Under the pieces are notes generated by a model. It was not told the DNA's origin, did not search any database, and saw only the letters and a program-made list of their open reading frames with translations. Below, piece after piece: positions 6,958 through 12,272 of a DNA stretch of 12,272 nt. Location: the NCBI GenBank assembly GCA_003222935.1, contig QHXL01000139.1, positions 443 through 12,714 of the forward strand. Direction: 5' to 3'. Source of the stretch: Acidobacteriota bacterium. Lineage in GTDB: Bacteria > Acidobacteriota > Blastocatellia > Pyrinomonadales > Pyrinomonadaceae. Made by a program: the position numbers and the translations under genes. Positions within the stretch are counted from its first letter, which is position 1. Every line of letters begins with the position of its first letter.

Positions 6958-7227
6958 CTACGCAGCAGGTTGCTCCAGTGGGTAGACGCTAATGAACTTA
7001 CCCGAACGACCCTTGTCTTCAAATTTCACAATGCCCTCTACCAATGCAAAAAGAGTATCGTCCTTACCTCGTCCGACGTTGTTACCGGGCTTCCAACGAG
7101 TGCCACGCTGACGAGCAATGATGTTGCCGCCAAGAACTCGTTCGCCACCAAATTTTTTCAAACCCAAGCGTTGGGAATGAGAGTCGCGACCATTGCGTGA
7201 TGAGCCAACGCCCTTTTTGTGTGCCAT
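6958..7227 (-). CDS. rpmA: 50S ribosomal protein bL27
   Basis: The 89-residue protein matches bL27 throughout: [38 protein letters not shown] and the [14 protein letters not shown] block. bL27 reaches towards the peptidyl transferase centre through its N-terminus. ATG 7227 is chosen because the mature N-terminus begins there and GGAG lies 7 bases upstream; the frame is open further upstream, but that part is not bL27. The protein has no cleavable N-terminal extension, which agrees with the absence of a Prp protease gene between rplU and rpmA. Confidence 0.97.
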   Translation of the reverse strand: MAHKKGVGSSRNGRDSHSQRLGLKKFGGERVLGGNIIARQRGTRWKPGNNVGRGKDDTLFALVEGIVKFEDKGRSGKFISVYPLEQPAA

Positions 7228-7259
7228 AACAAACTCCAGTGAATAGTAATGAGTGACCG

Positions 7260-7280
7260 GTGTTGAGATACGCTCAGCAC
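7260..7280 (-). promoter_or_regulatory. Hairpin in the rplU-rpmA gap
   Basis: GTGTTGAG (7260-7267) and CTCAGCAC (7273-7280) pair over 8 positions (one G-U) around a 5-base loop, with outer arms GTGAC and GTCAC at 7253-7257 and 7289-7293. No U run follows in the - direction, so this is not an intrinsic terminator. It could be an mRNA stability or processing structure in the 67-base gap. Confidence 0.35.
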
Positions 7281-7294
7281 TCGCTGATGTCACC

Positions 7295-7573
7295 CTAGCC
7301 GATTGATTCAATCTTTAATGTCGTGTAGCCCTGCCGATGACCACGAGTCCGCTTGTACTGCTTCCTGCGCTTCTTTTTGAAAACCACAATTTTTTGATCT
7401 CGCCCGTGATCAACAACAGTGGCCGAAATCTTGGAAGACTCCGCACCGGAGCTTAAGAGAGCTTCGATCTCGACCGAACTGCCGGCGTCAGCCGCTAATG
7501 AAGGGACGCGCAGCGTCTGGCCTTCTTGTACCAGGAATTGTTTTCCGCCGGTTTTGATTACTGCATGTGACAT
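7295..7573 (-). CDS. rplU: 50S ribosomal protein bL21, shortened
   Basis: The 92-residue product is bL21 by its N-terminus ([23 protein letters not shown] in part) and its C-terminal [19 protein letters not shown] and [11 protein letters not shown] blocks. E. coli bL21 has 103 residues. Alignment by eye puts the whole difference, 11 residues, between the VEIEALL strand and SATVVDHG, where most homologues carry a G-x-P-x-V-x-G loop. Both flanks are in frame, so it is a clean deletion or a lineage trait. ATG 7573 has AGAGG 7 bases upstream, and a good promoter stands about 45 bases before it. It is the first gene of the L21-L27-Obg operon. Confidence 0.95.
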   Translation of the reverse strand: MSHAVIKTGGKQFLVQEGQTLRVPSLAADAGSSVEIEALLSSGAESSKISATVVDHGRDQKIVVFKKKRRKQYKRTRGHRQGYTTLKIESIG

Positions 7574-7618
7574 CTCGTTACCTCTCAGACGCGATAAATC
7601 GCCATAGAAAAGTCGGTT

Positions 7619-7647
7619 ATTATAAGGAAGTGGGCTTTAATCGGCAA
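7619..7647 (-). promoter_or_regulatory. Sigma-70 promoter of the rplU-rpmA-obg operon
   Basis: On the - strand, -35 TTGCCG (7647-7642), a 17-base spacer and a perfect -10 TATAAT (7624-7619) stand in the 87-base gap between accC and rplU. The start would fall near 7612, giving a leader of about 40 bases with an AGAGG ribosome site. A small ACCGC/GCGGT hairpin (7647-7660) right after the accC stop touches the -35 box. Confidence 0.8.
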
Positions 7648-7660
7648 CCGCACACGCGGT

Positions 7661-9066
7661 CTACACCCGGGCCGCTGCTTCCGCGCCATTCTTTCGGACA
7701 TTTCGGCTCAAAAAGTACTCCATGAAATTGGTCGAAATGTCCCCCGCCCGAAACCGGGGATCGTCCATAATCTTTAAGTGAAGTGGGATCGTCGTCTTGA
7801 TGCCCTCAATTACCATCGCTTCCAATGCCCGCTTCATTCGCGCTATTGCCAGCTCACGAGTGCGGGCATGCACAATCACTTTCGCAATCATCGAATCGTA
7901 AAAAGGCGACACCCGATAGCCCGAGTAAACAAACGTATCAACTCGAACTCCCGGTCCTCCCGGTAAATTGAAAGCAGTGATCACACCCGGTGAAGGTGCG
8001 AACGTCTCCGGATTCTCGGCGTTTATCCGACACTCGATAGCATGACCCACTATCAGCAAGTCGTCCTGCGTTTGGCCGAGAGGTTCACCTTCAGCGATTC
8101 TGATCTGGTTGCGGACGATGTCGGCCAGAGTCACCATCTCAGTGACTGGATGCTCCACCTGGATGCGCGTGTTCATCTCCATGAAGTAGAACTTCCCACT
8201 CGCATCCAGAAGAAACTCAACTGTGCCGGCACTCGAGTAGCCCAACTTCTTACAAGCGTCGACAGCGGCATCACCCATTGTCTTTCGCATCTCAGGCGTG
8301 AGGACCGTCGAAGGAGCTTCTTCCATCAACTTCTGGTGACGACGTTGAATTGAACATTCACGCTCACCAAGGTGAATGCATTCACCATATTCATCACCCA
8401 ATACCTGGATTTCAATGTGACGCGGCTGATCGATATACCGCTCGATGTAAACACTTCCATCCTTAAAGGCTGCAGCGGCTTCGGTCGATGCAGTTTCGAG
8501 GGCGTGACCCAGTTCTTGTTCAGTGCGAACGATGCGCATGCCGCGACCACCACCGCCGGCGGATGCTTTTACAATCACCGGGAAGCCAATTTCCCGGGCC
8601 AACTTCAATCCTTCTTCTTCCGATTCAATCGCCTGCTTGCTGCCGGGAAGAACAGGTAAGCCTGCTTCACCCATTGCGCGACGGGCTTCGATCTTGTCGC
8701 CCATCAAACGGATTATGCGAGCTTCTGGTCCAATGAACTTTATGTTGCAAGCGTCGCAGATTTCGGCAAAGTAAGCCGATTCGGCAAGAAATCCATAGCC
8801 AGGATGAATTGCGTCGACATTGAAAATCTCGGCAGCGCTAATGATGGCCGGAATGTTGAGGTAATGAGGTAACTTTGCGCAGAAGGCGCCGGGCCAATAC
8901 ATGCAGCTTCGTCCGCGAATCTCACATGCAAGGAGTCGCGATCGACGTCGCTATGAACCGCGACTGTCTTGATGCCCATCTCCTTACACGTCCAAATAAT
9001 TCGACACGCAATTTCACCTCGATTGGCGATTAATATTTTCTTGAATTTGCGCGGGCTGGACGACAT
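7661..9066 (-). pseudogene. accC: Biotin carboxylase AccC, frame broken by an 8-base tandem duplication
   Basis: Biotin carboxylase uses ATP and bicarbonate to carboxylate biotin on AccB, the first half-reaction of acetyl-CoA carboxylase. Codons from ATG 9066 encode a normal N-terminus ([40 protein letters not shown], 67 residues). The frame then fails and reaches a stop at 8740. The family sequence resumes in another frame at [12 protein letters not shown] and continues for 398 residues to TAG 7661. That part includes HPGYGFLAE, the ATP-grasp loop [27 protein letters not shown] and [16 protein letters not shown]. Restored, it would be 465 residues, close to the usual 445-455. An ATG at 8902 opens the second frame, but that product would lack the essential N-terminal strand-loop. 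All visible active-site motifs are intact, so the break is recent, a sequencing or assembly artefact, or a phase variant. Stop-to-start distance from accB is 87 bases. Confidence 0.9.
8857..8872 (-). repeat. Perfect 8-base tandem duplication inside accC
   Basis: On the coding strand TTACCTCA occurs twice in a row (8872-8865 and 8864-8857). One copy gives the family-typical Ser-Tyr-Leu-Asn-Ile-Pro. Two copies insert 8 bases and shift the frame at exactly the point where the biotin carboxylase reading switches frame. Confidence 0.95.
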
Positions 9067-9089
9067 GACTGACTGCTCGTAAAAACCAA

Positions 9090-9144
9090 CGTCCAACAGC
9101 TAAGGTCCAATAAGCGCTACCTATCGAACAATAGATGTTGGACG
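9090..9144 (-). repeat. Long-range inverted repeat in the accB-accC gap
   Basis: CGTCCAACA (9090-9098) and TGTTGGACG (9136-9144) are perfect 9-base arms 37 bases apart. On the - strand the distal arm is followed by TTGGTTTTT, so an attenuator-like hairpin before accC is possible, although the loop is long. The sequence GTCCAA recurs once more inside the loop at 9105-9110. Confidence 0.45.
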
Positions 9145-9153
9145 GAAAGACTG

Positions 9154-9735
9154 CTAACTCTTAATTCCAAAGAGTGGCTGACCGTACTCGACGGGCTGGC
9201 CGTTCTCAACGTAAATCTTGACTACTTCACCACCAATTTCCGCCTGGATCTCGTTCATCAACTTCATCGCCTCGATAATGCAGACCACACTCTCCGGCTC
9301 AACCCGGCTGCCAATTTTTACAAACGACTCGGCCGTCGGCGATGGGGAACGATAAAAGGTACCAACTATTGGTGAAGGAATAATATGTAAATCCTGGTCT
9401 TCGGAAGCAGCGGTCTCCGCCTGCGCTCCCGGGTGCGCAGGAGACGAGGCGCTAGCTGTCGGTGCAGGCCTGCTCGTTGCAACTGGCGCAGACTGAGGCT
9501 GGACCATATCTCCCGGATACAATCCAGGAACGAACGTACCTTCCCTCCGAAGTCGAACGCGAAAGCCTTCTCGCTCCAGTTCAAATTCAGCTAAGCCGTT
9601 TTCGCGCAGTAGTGCGATCAGCTCTCGCAGCTCATCCATGTTGACTGATGCGGCCGGATGATCAGACGGCTCGACAGTTTTGCGTGAGCGACGTGGCGAC
9701 GCGTTTTGGTCGTTTTGATCTTTCCTTGAAGACAT
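9154..9735 (-). CDS. accB: Biotin carboxyl carrier protein of acetyl-CoA carboxylase
   Basis: The 193-residue product carries the biotin that AccC carboxylates and the carboxyltransferase unloads onto acetyl-CoA. The C-terminal biotinyl domain (about 117-193) has IPSPIVGTFYRSPSP, the thumb-like PTAESFV segment and the biotin site EAMKLM with K158, then a QPVEYGQPLFGI end. A Pro/Ala/Ser-rich flexible linker (about 79-107) joins it to a helical N-terminal part (MDELRELIALLRENGLAEFELE, in part). The first 32 residues are a basic polar extension. ATG 9735 is favoured over the Met at residue 33 because AGG stands about 6 bases upstream. It precedes accC in the standard accBC order. A possible -10 (TATAAA, 9786-9781) lies upstream, without a convincing -35. 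Confidence 0.95.
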   Translation of the reverse strand: MSSRKDQNDQNASPRRSRKTVEPSDHPAASVNMDELRELIALLRENGLAEFELEREGFRVRLRREGTFVPGLYPGDMVQPQSAPVATSRPAPTASASSPAHPGAQAETAASEDQDLHIIPSPIVGTFYRSPSPTAESFVKIGSRVEPESVVCIIEAMKLMNEIQAEIGGEVVKIYVENGQPVEYGQPLFGIKS

Positions 9736-9797
9736 TGAAACCTGATTGACCTATTCCCTTATCGACGCTTCTTAAGGTGTTTTATAAAAAGTGATTA

Positions 9798-9840
9798 GCC
9801 CCAAAAGACTCGGGTCACAATGCCGAAAATCAGTTGGGGC
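9798..9840 (-). terminator. Probable terminator at the end of the rpsD-rpoA-rplQ unit
   Basis: GCCCCAA (9798-9804) and TTGGGGC (9834-9840) form a 7-pair outer stem. TCGG (9810-9813) and CCGA (9823-9826) can form an inner stem. On the - strand the hairpin is followed after 7 bases by TTTTT (9790-9786). The U run is a little distant, so termination may be incomplete. It lies in the 156-base gap between rplQ and accB, where I see no gene. Confidence 0.5.
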
Positions 9841-9891
9841 CTTTCTCGAGAGCGATTTAGCGAGCCCGCTCACCGTTATGCCGACTACAAA

Positions 9892-10479
9892 CTATTCGTC
9901 AGCGGCTGTCTCTTCCGCTTCTTCTGCCTTACCCTTAGATTTCTTGCTACCCGCTTTCTTCTTAGTTCCAGCGGTCTTGGCTGCGCGTTTCTTGCCAGCT
10001 TCCTGTGCTTCCAACTCGCGCGGATTATCGACCAGCTCAATGATGGCAACTTCAGCATTATCGCCAACGCGATTACCAAGCTTCAGGATACGCGTATAGC
10101 CACCCGGTCGATCTTTATAACGTACGCCGAGTTCACCGAAGAGACGTTTCAGCGCCGCGACTCCAGCAGTGCGCTCAGCTCTGACCACTCCTCGTTTGCC
10201 TGTGAGGGCTGACGCGGAAGTATTCCCAGCATGGAAATAGCCGGCGGCCTGTCGTCGAAGATGAAGCGCACGCGCTTCCGAACCTTCTTGCAGGTTCTGA
10301 GCCTGGCGCGCGAGCGTGATAGCTTTTTCAATAAACGGTCGCATCTCCTTTGCTTTTGGCAAACTCGTTTGGATTCGTTCGTCACGAGCGTTGATAAGCG
10401 AAGTCGCAAGATTTCGAAGCATCGAGTGGCGATGCTCGCTGGTGCGACCCAGTTTACGATGTGCCTTTAAGTGTCGCAT
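9892..10479 (-). CDS. rplQ: 50S ribosomal protein bL17, long form
   Basis: The 195-residue protein has the bL17 start [17 protein letters not shown], then [17 protein letters not shown] and the C-terminal core [25 protein letters not shown] (in part, 126-150). bL17 sits near the peptide exit tunnel of the 50S subunit. It is far longer than the 116-130 residues common in the family. About 25 extra residues lie in the middle (82-107, with [19 protein letters not shown]), and a Lys/Ala/Glu-rich low-complexity tail fills 152-195. The low-complexity tail is probably disordered and exposed to solvent or RNA. It follows rpoA after 24 bases in the classical alpha-operon order and ends before a hairpin terminator. 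Confidence 0.95.
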   Translation of the reverse strand: MRHLKAHRKLGRTSEHRHSMLRNLATSLINARDERIQTSLPKAKEMRPFIEKAITLARQAQNLQEGSEARALHLRRQAAGYFHAGNTSASALTGKRGVVRAERTAGVAALKRLFGELGVRYKDRPGGYTRILKLGNRVGDNAEVAIIELVDNPRELEAQEAGKKRAAKTAGTKKKAGSKKSKGKAEEAEETAADE

Positions 10480-10503
10480 GACCTTTAACTACCGTCCCTC
10501 TAA

Positions 10504-11559
10504 CTACTGTTCGTCGTCGCCTTCGAAATCTGACAAATCTGCTCCGTCGCGGCCGCCAGTACCCGGAATCGGGTTACCTTGTTCGTCGAACTCCATACCA
10601 AAGTCGAGACCCATTCCATTGAGTATCTCTTTAATTTCGTTCAACGACTTCTTGCCGAAGTTCTTGGTGGCAAGCATCTCGCGCTCACTACGTTGGACCA
10701 GGTCGCGGATGGTTCGGATGTCGGCGTTTTTAAGACAATTATATGAACGCACCGACAGCTCAAGTTCATCCACCGAACGATCGAGCTGATCGTTACGTGG
10801 CAGCGGCGGACGCTCCATCTTGGCATAAGCAAAGTCGTCGGTGTCTTCTTCAAAATTAATGAAGATCGACATGTGATCCTTGATCAACTTTGCAGCAAGG
10901 CCAATTGAGTCTTCCGGTTTGACTGAGCCGTCTGTCCAAACTTCAATCGTCAACTTGTCGAACTCGGTGTTCTGACCAAGTCGAGCTGCCTCGACGTTGT
11001 AGTTGACCTTCCGCACCGGGGTATGAACGGAATCGATCGGAATGTAACCGAGTGAAAGATCTTCATCGAAGTTGCGGTCGGCTGAAACGTAACCACGACC
11101 TCTCTTGAGACGCATTTCAACTTTCAGTGAGCCGGCATCGCTTACGGTCGCAATGTGGACAGTGGGGTCGAGGATCTCGACATCACCGTCTGCCTCGATG
11201 TCGGCAGCCGTAACTTCACCGGCTCCTTCTTTCGAGATTCTCAACGTCTTCGGTTCACTGCTGTGCAACTTAAAAGGAACCTGCTTGAGGTTCAGAATAA
11301 CGTCAGTCGCGTCTTCGACGACGCCCTTGATTGAGGAGAACTCATGCTCGACACCCTCGATTTTGACAGCAGTGATTGCTGCTCCTTCAATCGATGAAAG
11401 TAAGGCGCGGCGAAGCGAGTTACCTACAGTTGTGCCAAAACCTCTCTCAAACGGCTGCGCTGAAAAGCGGCCGTAACGTTCAGTCAACGTCTCAGTATCG
11501 GCCGCCAAACGACGCGGCATTTGAAATCCGGTCCAAAGATTATTTTGATCCATAGCCAT
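10504..11559 (-). CDS. rpoA: DNA-directed RNA polymerase alpha subunit
   Basis: The 351-residue product has both alpha domains. The N-terminal assembly domain includes [30 protein letters not shown] (in part), the [20 protein letters not shown] block and [11 protein letters not shown]. The C-terminal DNA-binding domain (about 270-325) includes [19 protein letters not shown] and the [14 protein letters not shown] helix-hairpin-helix region. An acidic tail of about 25 residues ends the protein. It is the dimer platform for beta and beta' and contacts UP elements and activators. ATG 11559 is favoured over the Met two codons later because AGGA lies 11 bases upstream. It stands between rpsD and rplQ, the usual alpha-operon order. 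Confidence 0.97.
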   Translation of the reverse strand: MAMDQNNLWTGFQMPRRLAADTETLTERYGRFSAQPFERGFGTTVGNSLRRALLSSIEGAAITAVKIEGVEHEFSSIKGVVEDATDVILNLKQVPFKLHSSEPKTLRISKEGAGEVTAADIEADGDVEILDPTVHIATVSDAGSLKVEMRLKRGRGYVSADRNFDEDLSLGYIPIDSVHTPVRKVNYNVEAARLGQNTEFDKLTIEVWTDGSVKPEDSIGLAAKLIKDHMSIFINFEEDTDDFAYAKMERPPLPRNDQLDRSVDELELSVRSYNCLKNADIRTIRDLVQRSEREMLATKNFGKKSLNEIKEILNGMGLDFGMEFDEQGNPIPGTGGRDGADLSDFEGDDEQ

Positions 11560-11589
11560 AGCGTTACGGTTCCTATAAAAAGGCAGTCA

Positions 11590-11623
11590 ACCAGACGGCG
11601 ACGTGATAGACGTCGCCGCTGGT
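11590..11623 (-). promoter_or_regulatory. Strong hairpin in the rpsD-rpoA gap
   Basis: ACCAG-a-CGGCGACGT (11590-11604) pairs with ACGTCGCCG-CTGGT (11610-11623) around the loop gatag: 14 pairs with one bulged base. On the - strand a TTTTT run begins 8 bases after the stem, too far for an efficient terminator. It starts 10 bases after the rpsD stop and ends about 30 bases before the rpoA start. It may set the level of rpoA and rplQ relative to the S4 gene, or stabilise or guide processing of the message. Confidence 0.6.
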
Positions 11624-11633
11624 CGTAAGTTAA

Positions 11634-12272
11634 TTACTTGCTATAAAGCTCGACGATTAATTGCTCGTTGATTAGCCGATCGATGTCTTCGCGGACAGGC
11701 AAGCTAATTACTCGAGCATTCATATCTCCACCATCGGCGGAGATCCACGCCGGGCGTCCTCGGCCAGAGGCTGTCTGCCAAGCGCTCTCGACGTGGTTAT
11801 TCTTCCGACTCGCCTCTTTCACGCTGATCGAGTCGCCTGGTTTCACCTGAAAAGAAGGAATGTCTACTTTGCGGTCGTTAACCAGAATATGTCCGTGATT
11901 AACCAACTGCCTGGCCTGTCGACGTGAGGTCGAAAACCCGGCACGATATACCGTATTGTCCAAACGTCGCTCTAAGAGGAACAGTAGATTCTCACCCGTG
12001 ATGCCCTTCTGGCGGGCAGCGCGTTCGAAATAGTTTCTGAATTGACCTTCAAGAATGAAATAGATGCGCTTGACCTTCTGCTTTTCGCGCAGCTGTTGGC
12101 CGTATCCTACCAGCGCTTTTCCACGTCGAAGCGAGTTACCATGCTGTCCGGGCGGTTGAGTACCTCGTTTTTCGATCGGACAAGCTGGCTTGTAACACCT
12201 ATCACCTTTAAGAAAGAGCTTTGCGCCTTCACGACGACAAAGCCGACACACTGCATCTCTATACCTAGCCAA
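11634..12272 (-). CDS. rpsD: 30S ribosomal protein uS4
   Basis: The 212-residue protein is uS4: [35 protein letters not shown] (in part), [20 protein letters not shown] and the S4 RNA-binding domain [22 protein letters not shown] with [13 protein letters not shown]. It is a primary 16S rRNA binder and, in many bacteria, an autogenous repressor of its own operon. A complete zinc site is present, C9-x2-C12-x13-C26-x4-C31, the spacing of the Thermus protein. The family N-terminus MARY aligns with a TTG codon at 12272-12270, so the gene looks complete with a TTG start exactly at the window edge. Its ribosome site lies outside. It is followed by rpoA after 74 bases. Confidence 0.96.
   Translation of the reverse strand: MARYRDAVCRLCRREGAKLFLKGDRCYKPACPIEKRGTQPPGQHGNSLRRGKALVGYGQQLREKQKVKRIYFILEGQFRNYFERAARQKGITGENLLFLLERRLDNTVYRAGFSTSRRQARQLVNHGHILVNDRKVDIPSFQVKPGDSISVKEASRKNNHVESAWQTASGRGRPAWISADGGDMNARVISLPVREDIDRLINEQLIVELYSK

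Noticed and set aside
6630..6992. 120-codon open frame on the + strand spanning the obg start and the rpmA-obg gap
   Set aside because: Antisense to conserved Obg sequence and to a hairpin; no ribosome site or recognisable domain.
7661..8902. A 413-codon frame read as an independent short biotin carboxylase
   Set aside because: It starts inside the out-of-frame segment, lacks the N-terminal ANRGEIA region, and is explained by the 8-base duplication.
8740..9096. Translational frameshifting in accC
   Set aside because: A -1 shift would rejoin the frames, but no slippery heptamer or downstream structure was seen; the exact 8-base repeat is the simpler explanation.
10316..10789. 157-codon open frame on the + strand across rplQ and rpoA
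   Set aside because: Antisense to two highly conserved genes; Ser/Arg-rich reading typical of a shadow frame.

Overview
The window reads as chromosomal housekeeping DNA of a bacterium with roughly balanced GC. It carries 17 protein genes: two on the + strand at the left end and fifteen on the - strand. No tRNA, rRNA, CRISPR array, insertion sequence or phage gene was seen. Protein style (bL17 with a central insertion and a Lys/Ala-rich tail, a four-cysteine uS4, a receiver-less sigma-54 activator among ribosome-assembly genes) suggests an acidobacterium, perhaps of the Blastocatellia/Pyrinomonadales type. That placement is inference from remembered family features, not from a search.

Layout from left to right. 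(1) Bases 1-1244 (+): the 3' part of rarA, then a SAM-dependent methyltransferase 12 bases downstream. (2) A symmetrical hairpin at 1253-1278 separates this pair from the convergent - strand block. (3) Bases 1270-3282 (-): a DksA/TraR-type regulator ending in a clear intrinsic terminator, then comF, an HNH endonuclease with its own promoter, and tatA. (4) Bases 3329-7573 (-), read right to left: rplU, rpmA, obg, nadD, rsfS, a sigma-54 activator and rlmH. This operon starts at a good sigma-70 promoter just upstream of rplU. The five distal genes are tightly packed, with a 3-base gap, 23- and 4-base overlaps, and near contact between the last two. (5) Bases 7661-9735 (-): accB and accC, the biotin carrier and biotin carboxylase of acetyl-CoA carboxylase. 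(6) Bases 9892-12272 (-): rpsD, rpoA and rplQ, the distal end of the alpha ribosomal protein operon.

Functionally the window couples ribosome parts (S4, L17, L21, L27), ribosome assembly and silencing (Obg, RsfS, RlmH), transcription (RpoA, the DksA-like protein, a sigma-54 activator), NAD synthesis (NadD) and the first step of fatty acid synthesis (AccB, AccC). It is growth-rate machinery rather than an accessory island.

The most striking observation is that accC is broken in frame by a perfect 8-base tandem duplication at 8857-8872. Removing one copy restores the expected protein exactly. Other points of interest are strong RNA hairpins in the rpsD-rpoA, rpmA-obg and accB-accC gaps, an 11-residue deletion in bL21, an almost leaderless promoter for the HNH gene, and a sensor-less sigma-54 activator embedded in a ribosome-assembly operon. 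I found no convincing undescribed multi-gene system.
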